Below are positions 18,778-26,169 of a DNA stretch of 38,912 bases, piece after piece. The stretch is from positions 1 to 38,912 of the forward strand of contig QZJI01000012.1 in NCBI GenBank assembly GCA_003599735.1. Reading direction: 5' to 3'. The notes under the pieces are model-generated. The model did not search any database. It worked only from the letters and a program-made list of their open reading frames with translations, and was not told where the DNA came from. The DNA is from Dehalococcoidia bacterium. GTDB lineage: Bacteria > Chloroflexota > Dehalococcoidia > UBA2979. The stretch's first letter is position 1, and each line of letters starts with the position of its first letter. The translations under genes and the position numbers were made by a program.

Positions 18778-20076
18778 ATGCTGCGACGCGCGCTTCCCGG
18801 GGTGTACGAGGGCTGGATTGTCGTCGGCTCGGCTGCGTTCGTCGTCTTGATGATCGGCGCGTCGTTCTTCTACGGCTTCGGCACCATCTTCAACGAGGTC
18901 ATTGACGAATTTGGCTGGAGCGTGGCCGCGACCTCGCTCGCCTTCTCCCTCCGGTCTGAGGTCGGCGGCATCGCGGCGCCGTTCATCGGGGTGCTCATCG
19001 ACCGCCTCGGGGCGCAGAGGGTCGCGTTGGGCGGAGTGATCATCAGCGCCGTGGGCGTGCTGCTGATGAGTGAGATCCAGGCGATCTGGCACTTCTACGC
19101 GGTCATGATGGTGATCGCGATCGGGTCCTCCGCGGCCGGCGGGTCGGTCGGCCTCGTCGCTATCGCCTCCTGGTTCGAGGCGCGGCGGGCGTTCGCAATG
19201 TCGATCATGACGCTTGGCGGTGGCGTCGGCGGCCTGTTGGTGGTCGCGATCGCCGCGCTTGTGGAGGAATTCGGCTGGCGGGGCGCGCTGCGCGCGCTGG
19301 CGGTGATCATGCTGACGGTCGGGATCGCGTTCGCGGTGAACATCCGGACGCGGCCGGAAGACCACCCGCAACCGATGGACGGTGTCCGGGCGTCCCCGGA
19401 CGGCAAGACGCTGGCCCCCGCCGTGCGCTGGGGGATGACGCTGCGGCAGGTGATGCGGTCGCGGGCGTTCATCTTCATGTCGCTGGGGTTGATCCTGATG
19501 AACTTCAGCACGACCGCGGTGGTGATCCACCAGATCCCCTACCTCGAGCGCGAGATGCATGTCTCCAAGGCCGTCGCGGGCTCAAGCGTCGCGTTTTTCA
19601 CGATGTTCTCCATCGTGGGGCGGTTGGGGGCGGGCTACCTGGCGGACCGCTTCTCGAAGCGGCTGATCATGGTGGCGTCCTGCCTGTTCGTCCTCGTGGG
19701 GTTGCCGATCCTCGCCTTCGCGGACTCCTACATGGTCGCGACGGCCGGTATCCTCATCATCGCGCCTGGCTTCGGCGGGACAATCCCCGTCCGCCCCGCG
19801 ATGCTGGCCGACTATTTCGGGACGAAGTTCTTCGGCACGATCAACGGCGTCGTCGCGCTGGTGACGACCACCGGGGGCGCCCTTGGCCCCTGGCTTGTCG
19901 GGTGGCTGGTCGACACGACCGGCCACTACCAGGCGGGTTGGCTCCTCTCGGCCGCGGTCGCGGCCGCCGCCATCCCGTTCTTTCTGCTCGCGTCTTCGCC
20001 GAGCATCGAGGACCGGCGGGGCGCCGGGCGTGAAGATGGGCCGGGGGATGCCCGGCCCATCGTGGACACGCACTAG
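18778..20076 (+). CDS. MFS transporter, monocarboxylate/oxalate-formate type
   Basis: A 432-residue transporter with about 12 hydrophobic segments in two halves, joined by a hydrophilic loop at about 180-220. The first loop motif is LIDRLGAQRVALGG and the second-half repeat is LADRFSKRLIM. The opening YEGWIVVGSAAFVV and the layout resemble the monocarboxylate/oxalate-formate antiporter branch, so a small organic acid is the likely substrate (inference). The last residues are charged and encode a strong RNA hairpin (20035-20061). No operon partner is obvious. Confidence 0.8.
   Translation: MLRRALPGVYEGWIVVGSAAFVVLMIGASFFYGFGTIFNEVIDEFGWSVAATSLAFSLRSEVGGIAAPFIGVLIDRLGAQRVALGGVIISAVGVLLMSEIQAIWHFYAVMMVIAIGSSAAGGSVGLVAIASWFEARRAFAMSIMTLGGGVGGLLVVAIAALVEEFGWRGALRALAVIMLTVGIAFAVNIRTRPEDHPQPMDGVRASPDGKTLAPAVRWGMTLRQVMRSRAFIFMSLGLILMNFSTTAVVIHQIPYLEREMHVSKAVAGSSVAFFTMFSIVGRLGAGYLADRFSKRLIMVASCLFVLVGLPILAFADSYMVATAGILIIAPGFGGTIPVRPAMLADYFGTKFFGTINGVVALVTTTGGALGPWLVGWLVDTTGHYQAGWLLSAAVAAAAIPFFLLASSPSIEDRRGAGREDGPGDARPIVDTH
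20035..20061. terminator. Hairpin inside the MFS 3' end, serving convergent genes
   Basis: An 11-bp perfect stem (GATGGGCCGGG/CCCGGCCCATC) with a 5-base loop lies inside the last codons of the MFS gene. The convergent VOC gene ends only 11 bases beyond the MFS stop, so its transcript must run into the same hairpin. One element can end both transcripts. Confidence 0.65.
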
Positions 20077-20087
20077 CGCGACAGCAG

Positions 20088-20501
20088 TTACCGCTTCGGG
20101 AAGATTTCCATCAGCACGAAGTTCGAAGACGTCGGGTGGACCCAGATGTTCCCCGTCTCCGGGTTTCCGTTGATGCGGCCACCGTTCGCCACGATCTGGT
20201 CGGCGAACGCCTTCACGTCGTCGCAGTCGTAGGCCAGCAGGTAGATGCCCTCGCCGTGGGGGTTGAACGGGTTGACGCGCTCCGCCATCAATTTGGCGAT
20301 GGGGCCGTCGGCGGTGTCCGGGCAGATCAGGTGGCACATCGTCTTGCCGTCGAAGCCCATCGGCTGGAAGTTGAACTTGCCGATGTTGTTGTAGGCGCGG
20401 TCGCCCACCTTCGACATGCCGAAGCGTGACTCATACTGGCTGATGGCGGCGTCCAGGTCATGGACGGCGACGGTGTAGTGCTTGAACGTGATGTTGCTCA
20501 C
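20088..20501 (-). CDS. VOC (glyoxalase/bleomycin-resistance fold) protein
   Basis: A 137-residue single-module VOC protein. It shows the beta-alpha-beta-beta-beta start (FKHYTVAVHDLDAAISQYESRFGM) and a closing metal-ligand-like strand (SSNFVLMEIF). His8 or Asp at the start, His57 and Glu133 could be metal ligands. The family includes glyoxalases, dioxygenases and epimerases, and I cannot tell which. A methylmalonyl-CoA epimerase role is tempting near mch-mcd but the sequence does not prove it. It ends 11 bases from the convergent MFS gene. Confidence 0.75.
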   Translation of the reverse strand: MSNITFKHYTVAVHDLDAAISQYESRFGMSKVGDRAYNNIGKFNFQPMGFDGKTMCHLICPDTADGPIAKLMAERVNPFNPHGEGIYLLAYDCDDVKAFADQIVANGGRINGNPETGNIWVHPTSSNFVLMEIFPKR

Positions 20502-20579
20502 AGGTGTCCCTTCCGGTCGTGCGCCGCGCAGACTAGCACTCGGCGGGACACCGCGCGCTCGGGGGCGCCTCGGCGAGGG

Positions 20580-20819
20580 CTAGTCGCTCCCGAAGAGCGG
20601 CCCGCCCTTGTCGATGACCGTGCCGGAGCCGTCCGCCGCGAAGACGGTGGGGCGCTCCTCGCAGTAGACCTCGGACTCGCATTTGTTGAAGGAGAAGACC
20701 GGCGTTTCCCCCCGGCGCTCGAAGTGGAGGTGCCAGGTGCCGGTCACGAGGTTGTCCCGCCCCTTGGCGACCTCCGCCTGGAGCACCTCGATGAGCGCCT
20801 GCAGTTCCTTCATCCCCAT
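20580..20819 (-). CDS. Small conserved-looking protein of unknown function
   Basis: I do not recognise this 79-residue protein. An N-terminal amphipathic helix (LQALIEVLQAEVAKG) leads to a beta-rich part (TWHLHFERRGETPVFSF) with two Cys (NKCESEVYC). Codon use and GC at third positions look like a real gene. The ATG at 20819 follows GAGGGGG by seven bases. A second in-frame ATG is at 20813. It is divergent from mch and lies behind the VOC gene's upstream region. Confidence 0.6.
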   Translation of the reverse strand: MGMKELQALIEVLQAEVAKGRDNLVTGTWHLHFERRGETPVFSFNKCESEVYCEERPTVFAADGSGTVIDKGGPLFGSD

Positions 20820-20929
20820 CCGGAGCCCCCTCGCCCACCCTCGATGTTGCCGGATCTGAGTTTACCCCGGCGGGCCGTCCGGGCGGCCGGGGCGGCTTCG
20901 CTCCGGCTGTCCGCTACCGCCGCCGCGCC

Positions 20930-20935
20930 TAGAAT
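20930..20935 (+). promoter_or_regulatory. -10-like element upstream of mch
   Basis: TAGAAT lies 27 bases before the GTG start of mch, with the Shine-Dalgarno GGAGG (20951-20955) between them. It is the best -10 in the 143-bp divergent gap. I see no matching -35. Confidence 0.45.
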
Positions 20936-20962
20936 GAGTGTGCGAGGCGGGGAGGCCTGTTG

Positions 20963-22036
20963 GTGGCCAGCAAATCGATCACCGGCAACTATTTTGAGGA
21001 TCTGACGCCAGGGCGCGAGATCGTCCACGCCGTCCCCCGGACGGTCACGGAGGGTGACCAGGCGTTCTACATCGCCCTCACGGCGAACCGTTACCCGCTC
21101 GCCTGCGACGCCGAGTTCGCCCGCAGCCTCGGATTCAGGCGCGAGGTGGTGGACGACTTGCTGGTGTTTCACACCGTCTTCGGGAAGTCCGTGCCGGACG
21201 TCTCCCTGAACGCGATCGCCAACCTCGGCTACGCGGACCTGCGCTTTGGCGTGCCGGTCTACCCCGGCGACACCATCACCGCTTCGACGAAGGTGCTGGG
21301 CTGGCGGGAGTCCTCCGCGGGGGACACCGGGGTCACCTGGGTGCATACGGTGGGACGGAACCAGCACGGCGACGAGGTGCTCTCCTTCATCCGCTGGGTG
21401 CTGATGGACAAGCGCGACAAGAGCACGAACAGCGGCGTGGACGACGCGCCGAAGACGCCCGCCACCGTCGACCCGAAGCACTTCCATATCCCGGCCGAGC
21501 TCGACCTCTCCCGCTTTGACGCCTCGGTCACGGGCGGGCGGGCGTGGTGGGAGGACTACGAGCCGGGCGAACGCATCCACCACGTCGAGGGCGTGGCCAT
21601 CGAGGAGGCCGAGCAGCAGATGGCGGCCCGGCTCTACCAGAACATCGCGCGGGCGCACTTCAACGCGCACGCCCTGAAGGGCTCCCGCTTCGGCAAGCGG
21701 GTGATCTACGGCGGGCACATCATCTCGATGGCGCGCGCGCTCTCGTTCAACGGACTGGAGAACGTCGTGCGGATCCTCGCCTTCAACGGCGGGACGCACA
21801 GCAACCCGACGTTTGCCGGCGACACCGTTTTCGCGTGGACGGACGTGCTGGAGCGGATCGACCTCGGACGGCCGGACTGCGGCGCGCTCCGGCTGCGGCT
21901 CGTCGGGGTGAAGAACTGCGACCCGAGGACGGAAGAGCAGCCGTTCAAGGTCGCGGACGACCAGGGCCGCGAGCGATACCACCCCAACGTCGTGCTTGAC
22001 CTCGACTACACCGTCCTCATCCCACGTCGCCGGTAG
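20963..22036 (+). CDS. mch: Mesaconyl-CoA hydratase (double MaoC)
   Basis: A protein of about 357 residues with two MaoC/hot-dog halves. It matches the mesaconyl-CoA hydratase family in stretches I know: PRTVTEGDQAFY, DDLLVFHTVFGKSVPDVSLN, PVYPGDT in half one, and WEDYEPGERIHHVEG, AARLYQNIARAHFN, YGGHIISMARALSFNGL and NPTFAGDTVFAW in half two. The enzyme interconverts mesaconyl-CoA and beta-methylmalyl-CoA. GTG 20963 has GGAGG seven bases upstream. TTG 20960, one codon earlier, is possible. The methylsuccinyl-CoA dehydrogenase gene follows 49 bases after the stop, which fits the same pathway. Confidence 0.87.
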   Translation: MASKSITGNYFEDLTPGREIVHAVPRTVTEGDQAFYIALTANRYPLACDAEFARSLGFRREVVDDLLVFHTVFGKSVPDVSLNAIANLGYADLRFGVPVYPGDTITASTKVLGWRESSAGDTGVTWVHTVGRNQHGDEVLSFIRWVLMDKRDKSTNSGVDDAPKTPATVDPKHFHIPAELDLSRFDASVTGGRAWWEDYEPGERIHHVEGVAIEEAEQQMAARLYQNIARAHFNAHALKGSRFGKRVIYGGHIISMARALSFNGLENVVRILAFNGGTHSNPTFAGDTVFAWTDVLERIDLGRPDCGALRLRLVGVKNCDPRTEEQPFKVADDQGRERYHPNVVLDLDYTVLIPRRR

Positions 22037-22085
22037 GCGACGCGCACCCGCCGAGGGCTGCCTCGGCGTCACGAAGGGCCTCGAC

Positions 22086-23714
22086 ATGACCGCCACCGAA
22101 GCGAACCCCGCCGCCGCGCGCGCGCTGACCGAGGCCACGAGGGCCGTTGTGGACGCCGCCGTGAAGCAGGGCGCCGTGACGACGAAGAACGGCGCGACGA
22201 TCGACGACCACCAGGTGCTGACGGAGCGGCTCGCCTATCTCGCGACGCAGATCCGGGCGGCGGAGGACCTCGTCGCCTACGCGGAGCGCGTGCCGGACGA
22301 GCTCCAGGGCCGTCTCGCCCTCGCCTACGCCGCCGAGGTCGCTCACGCGACACGCTCGCAGGTGGAGGCGGCGTGGGACGACTTCGGGGTGACGGCGGCG
22401 GATGTCGCGCCACTGGAGACGGCGGAGGCGCGCGCGGCGATCCGCCGCGGGCTGTCCGAGGAGGCGATCCGCGCGATCGGCCGGCAGATGATCGAGACCG
22501 GCGGCGTGAACAACTGCGAACTGGAGGACGAGGCGGCGACGCTCACGCGCACACTCGCGCGCGACTTCGCGAAGGGGGTCGTCGCGCCGGTCGCGCAGGA
22601 GATCCACCGCCAGGACCTGCTGGTGCCGGACTCGCTGCTGAAGGCGTTCTCGGCGCAGGGGTTCTTCGGCTCCTCGATCCCGGAGGAGTACGGCGGTACG
22701 GGCATGGGCGACCTGCCGATGATCATCATCACGGAGGAACTCAGCGCGGTGTCGCTGGCGGCGGCGGGGTCGCTCGCGACGCGGCCGGAGATCCTGACGA
22801 AGGCGCTGCTGGCGGGCGGCACGGACGAGCAGCGTCAGTACTGGCTACCCCGGATCGCGGCCGGCGAGGAGCTCGTCGCGATCGCGGTGACCGAACCGAA
22901 CGTGGGATCGGACGTCGCTGGGTTGCAGACGAAGGCCGAGCCGGCGGAGCACAACGGCGTGCGCGGCTGGCGGATCAACGGCGCGAAGGCGTGGAGCACC
23001 TTCTCCGGCCGCGCGACGATCCTCGCGCTGCTGGCGCGCACCGACCCGGATCCGGCGTCCGGCTCGCGCGGGCTCTCGCTCTTCATCATCCCGAAGCCGG
23101 CGTACGACGGCCACGCGTGGCGCTACGAGCAACCGGAGGGCGGCGTGATCTCGGGCACGGCGAACCCGACGCCGGGGTATCGCGGGATGCACTCGTTCAC
23201 ACTGGCGATCGACAACCTCTTCGTGCCGCACACGAACCTGGTCGGCGGCGACGCGGGGATCAACAAGGGGTTCTACCTGCAGATGGGCGGCTTCGCGGCG
23301 GGGCGGCTGCAGACGGGCGGGCGCGCGATCGGCCTCGCGCAGGCGGCGCTGGAGAAAGCGTGCCAGTACGTGGTGCAGCGCAGCCAGTTCGGCCTGCCGC
23401 TCGCCGAGTACCAGCTGACCCAGTACAAGATCGGGCTGATGGCGGTACACATCGCCGCCGCGCGGCAGGCGACGTACGCTTCGGCGCGCACCTTCGACAC
23501 GCGCGCGGTGGAGCCGTCGATGGCGAAACTGCTGTCGTGCGACATCGCGGGCGAGGTGACGCGCGAGGCGCAGTTGCTGCACGGCGGCTGGGGCTACTCG
23601 GAAGAGGACCCGATCTCGCGCTACGTGGTGGACGCGCTTGTGCTGCCGATCTTCGAGGGTGTGAAGCCGACGCTCGAACTGAAGGTGATCGGGCGGGCGA
23701 TCTTCGGGGGGTAG
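22086..23714 (+). CDS. mcd: (2S)-methylsuccinyl-CoA dehydrogenase
   Basis: A 542-residue flavoprotein of the acyl-CoA dehydrogenase family with an N-terminal extension of about 150 residues ahead of the usual fold. That extension is typical of methylsuccinyl-CoA dehydrogenase. The core shows FGSSIPEEYGGTG, VTEPNVGSDVAGLQTKA, and a C-terminal Glu524 in LPIFEGVKPT where the family's catalytic base sits. It should oxidise (2S)-methylsuccinyl-CoA to mesaconyl-CoA, the substrate of the preceding mch product. The start ATG 22086 is chosen over 21996, which overlaps mch by 41 bases and would encode filler. A longer-chain acyl-CoA role cannot be ruled out without comparison. Confidence 0.83.
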   Translation: MTATEANPAAARALTEATRAVVDAAVKQGAVTTKNGATIDDHQVLTERLAYLATQIRAAEDLVAYAERVPDELQGRLALAYAAEVAHATRSQVEAAWDDFGVTAADVAPLETAEARAAIRRGLSEEAIRAIGRQMIETGGVNNCELEDEAATLTRTLARDFAKGVVAPVAQEIHRQDLLVPDSLLKAFSAQGFFGSSIPEEYGGTGMGDLPMIIITEELSAVSLAAAGSLATRPEILTKALLAGGTDEQRQYWLPRIAAGEELVAIAVTEPNVGSDVAGLQTKAEPAEHNGVRGWRINGAKAWSTFSGRATILALLARTDPDPASGSRGLSLFIIPKPAYDGHAWRYEQPEGGVISGTANPTPGYRGMHSFTLAIDNLFVPHTNLVGGDAGINKGFYLQMGGFAAGRLQTGGRAIGLAQAALEKACQYVVQRSQFGLPLAEYQLTQYKIGLMAVHIAAARQATYASARTFDTRAVEPSMAKLLSCDIAGEVTREAQLLHGGWGYSEEDPISRYVVDALVLPIFEGVKPTLELKVIGRAIFGG

Positions 23715-23764
23715 CCCTCGATTTTCTGGGCGGGCCGTCCGAAAAAACGTGTGACAAGAACAGA

Positions 23765-23780
23765 TGTTCCACGTGAAACA
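23765..23780. promoter_or_regulatory. parS-like ParB-binding site
   Basis: TGTTCCACGTGAAACA agrees at all 16 positions with the known bacterial parS consensus TGTTNCACGTGAAACA. It lies in noncoding DNA after mcd. parS sites load ParB for chromosome segregation and usually lie within a few hundred kilobases of oriC. Confidence 0.85.
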
Positions 23781-23855
23781 GGCACGGTAGATTCGATTTG
23801 GGCTCCAGGATGGGGCGTGAGCCTCGATCAGTCGCCCGTTCGGCTGCCCGAGCGG

Positions 23856-23947
23856 GTGTGCCAGATCGGCATAGTTGAGCCTCCACGGCTCAGATCCTCG
23901 ATGTCCTGAGGTGTGCCAGATGGGTGTAGTTGAGCCGGGTTGGCTCA
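23856..23947. repeat. Two 37-base direct repeats, each ending in a hairpin
   Basis: Copies at 23856-23892 and 23911-23947 start 55 bases apart and both begin GTGTGCCAGAT. Each contains TTGAGCC, five bases, then GGCTCA, a small stem. The second stem is a perfect 7 bp. The rest of the unit varies. Confidence 0.75.
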
Positions 23948-23978
23948 AGGTTGTTTCGCGGTGGGCGCGCACATAACA

Positions 23979-24014
23979 GAGGTCTTGAGATGGAGGTCTT
24001 GGAGGCGGAGGTCT
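23979..24014. repeat. Three GAGGTCT short direct repeats
   Basis: GAGGTCTT at 23979 and 23993 and GAGGTCT at 24008 are spaced 14 and 15 bases apart, like iterons or protein-binding repeats. Confidence 0.55.
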
Positions 24015-24145
24015 GAGGCCCTACCTCTGTGCGACAGGGGCGACATCCTCCTCCGGGAACTGATCACCGGAGTTGCCGTCTGGTGCGATTGCCCTAATCT
24101 GACGGGGATCAGGCGGATCCGCATAGCTCCCAGAAGGGCTCTCTA

Positions 24146-26083
24146 TTGTTACCAGCACTTCCGAACATCAGATTTAGGACTGTCCAACTCGCCGCACTAC
24201 GTCACACACTACGTCACACACCACGCCACACACTCCTTCAAAAATACCGACTGAAGAGCGCCGGCCGGAGCGCCGGCCTTGCCGCGCTCCTCGCAGCATT
24301 CGGGCTCGGACTCGGGCTGATGCAGTACACTCCAGCGCAAGCCGATCCTCCGCCAGTGGTCGTGTACACGAGCAACTCAACTGTTGACACCTGGGATCCG
24401 ATATTCCCTGCCTCCGCAGACTCAAACTGGCCCGCTAACGTCTGCGTCCCGACTCCGGCAGTCGGCCTGGGGGCCGCCTGGACGAACCCCCACAAGGCAT
24501 CGTCTTTCGGAACGGGCGTACACCCCTGGCAGCCCGGCGCCGGATTCACAGCCGAGTGGATCAACGCCTGGAGCAACCTTTCCTCGCAGGGTCCAAGCGG
24601 GCACAGCTGGACGAAGTACTCAACTCCTGTCACCGGCACCGGCGCGTTCGTACTGAACCTTCTCGCTGACAACTGCTCATGGATCTACCTGGACGGCGTG
24701 CTTGTGGGCTTCCAGGACGCCAGTCTTTCACCAAGGACTTACCCGGTGACCCTGTCAGGCACCCACACGCTGGAGTTCATCATCTTCGATGGCGGTGGTC
24801 TGGCCGGCGGCATGTACCGCCTCGAGACCAATACCGACACCGTATTCTCAGACACTGACTCCGACGGACTCACCGACCCGGTCGAGCACCTTTACGGCAC
24901 GGACCCCACCGATCCCGACTCCGACGATGACGGTGTGACCGACGGCGACGAGGTCGCCGCAGGCACGGACCCGCTGGCCGCCCCCGTTATCGCTTCCACG
25001 ACGACGTCGGTGACGTTCGGGCCGGGCCCGTTCGTGTACACGGGCAGCCCGTTCACGGCGACGGCGTCCGTGAGCCCGGCAGCGGCCGGGTCGCCGACGA
25101 TCACGTACTCAGGTGACTGCACGAACGCGGGCAGCACCTGTCAGGCAACGGCGACGTTCGCCGCAACCTCGACGTACTCGGGGAGCAGCGCGACGGCGAA
25201 CATCACGATCGACAAGGCTCCGACGACGACATCCGTGTCCTTCGGGGCGGGGCCGTTCGTCTACAGCGGTCCGGCGTTCACGGCGACGGCGTCCGTGAGC
25301 CCGGCTGCCGCGGGTGCGGCGACGGTTGCGTACTCCGGTGACTGCACGAACGCGGGCAGCACCTGTCAGGCGACGGCCACGTACGCGGAGACGGCGAACT
25401 ACCTCGGTAGCAGCGCTTCCACGAGCATCACGATCGCGAAGGCTCCGACGACGACGTCGGTGACGTTCGGGCCGGGGCCGTTCGTGTACACGGGCAGCGC
25501 GTTCACGGCGACGTCGAGCGTGAGCCCGGCCGCGGCCGGCTCGGCGACCATCGCCTACTCGGGCGACTGCATCAACGGGGGCACGTCGTGTACGGCGACG
25601 GCGACGTACGCGGAGAGCGCGAACTACCTGTCGAGCAGCGCGTCGACGAGCATCACCATCACGTACAGCATCTGCGCGGTGCGTGACGACGACGATGACG
25701 ACGACGAAGGTGACGATGACGGTGATGGGAGCGGCCATCGCGACGGGCACGAGTCGGGGAGCACGATCCCGGTGAAGATCGGGGTGTGCGACGCCCAGGG
25801 CGGCAACGTCGGTTCTCAGACGTTGCCGGTGCGGGCGGTCAGCCTGAGCCCGACGGGGACGGTGACAAGCGCGGGGCGGGCGAACCCCGAGCACCTGTTC
25901 CGGTTCGATGATGGGAAGTACATCTTCAACCTGAGCACGAAGGGCCTGGCGCCCGGCGCGTACACGCTGAACTACACGGTCGGCGACGACCCGACGGTCT
26001 ACGAGTACGCGTTCACGATTCGTGCGCCGAAGTCGTCCGACCACCGGGGAGACGACGAGCGCAGCCGGGGAGGCCGCCGCTAG
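24146..26083 (+). CDS. Secreted protein with Ca-binding TSP3-type repeats, three Ig-like repeats and a PxKF domain
   Basis: A frame of up to 645 residues. A hydrophobic signal segment (AGLAALLAAFGLGLGLM) ends near TPAQA, a likely cleavage site. Next comes an adhesive-looking domain (about 68-235), then acidic thrombospondin-3-like calcium loops (DTDSDGLTDPVEHLYGTDP, DPDSDDDGVTDGDE). Three near-identical beta-sandwich repeats of about 75 residues follow, each with a Cys pair. A run of Asp/Gly and a C-terminal PxKF-like domain (STIPVKIGVCD ... KYIFNLSTKGLAPGAY) finish the protein. It is probably a surface or released structural protein. The start is doubtful: TTG 24146 is the only standard start before the signal segment and gives a leader over 60 residues long, so the true start may be further in. 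Confidence 0.75.
   Translation: MLPALPNIRFRTVQLAALRHTLRHTPRHTLLQKYRLKSAGRSAGLAALLAAFGLGLGLMQYTPAQADPPPVVVYTSNSTVDTWDPIFPASADSNWPANVCVPTPAVGLGAAWTNPHKASSFGTGVHPWQPGAGFTAEWINAWSNLSSQGPSGHSWTKYSTPVTGTGAFVLNLLADNCSWIYLDGVLVGFQDASLSPRTYPVTLSGTHTLEFIIFDGGGLAGGMYRLETNTDTVFSDTDSDGLTDPVEHLYGTDPTDPDSDDDGVTDGDEVAAGTDPLAAPVIASTTTSVTFGPGPFVYTGSPFTATASVSPAAAGSPTITYSGDCTNAGSTCQATATFAATSTYSGSSATANITIDKAPTTTSVSFGAGPFVYSGPAFTATASVSPAAAGAATVAYSGDCTNAGSTCQATATYAETANYLGSSASTSITIAKAPTTTSVTFGPGPFVYTGSAFTATSSVSPAAAGSATIAYSGDCINGGTSCTATATYAESANYLSSSASTSITITYSICAVRDDDDDDDEGDDDGDGSGHRDGHESGSTIPVKIGVCDAQGGNVGSQTLPVRAVSLSPTGTVTSAGRANPEHLFRFDDGKYIFNLSTKGLAPGAYTLNYTVGDDPTVYEYAFTIRAPKSSDHRGDDERSRGGRR
24197..24232 (+). repeat. 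Three tandem 12-base units
   Basis: CTACGTCACACA occurs twice in tandem, followed by CCACGCCACACA. The array lies at the 5' end of the secreted protein frame, before its signal segment. If the TTG start is used it encodes a repeated LRHT. Confidence 0.7.
24998..25669 (+). repeat. Three in-frame 225-bp repeats (Ig-like domains)
   Basis: Units start at 24998, 25223 and 25448, exactly 225 bp apart, and each begins TTTSV. Protein copies differ at few positions. DNA identity is high over long stretches, so the copies probably arose by recent duplication. Confidence 0.85.
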
Positions 26084-26115
26084 TCGAGGCCTGTCTGAGG
26101 GCCGGGCCATTGGAC

Positions 26116-26152
26116 CACAGGACAGCCCGCCGAAAGGCGGGCTGTCCCTGTG
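26116..26152. terminator. Bidirectional terminator hairpin
   Basis: A 16-bp stem with one bulged base closes a GAAA tetraloop. It lies between the secreted-protein gene and the convergent crotonase gene, whose stop is 18 bases away. It suits both transcripts. Confidence 0.85.
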
Positions 26153-26169
26153 CTTCTCGAAGCCTCGCC

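Larger units (their letters stand above)
23715..24145. other. Noncoding repeat-rich region after mcd
   Basis: This 431-bp stretch holds no gene I can support. It carries a parS-like site, a pair of 37-base hairpin repeats and three short GAGGTCT direct repeats, listed separately. Its GC content is visibly lower than that of mcd. A frame read on the minus strand (to 23972) is a shadow of mcd. CTCCGG/CCGGAG could form a small stem at about 24050-24075. Confidence 0.6.

Noticed and set aside
22373..23776. 467-residue frame inside mcd
   Set aside because: It is a frame-shifted reading of mcd with Arg/Gly-rich filler.
23715..24145. Rho-independent terminator or tRNA in the gap
   Set aside because: A run of six A's near 23747 has no convincing stem before it, and no cloverleaf could be folded by eye.
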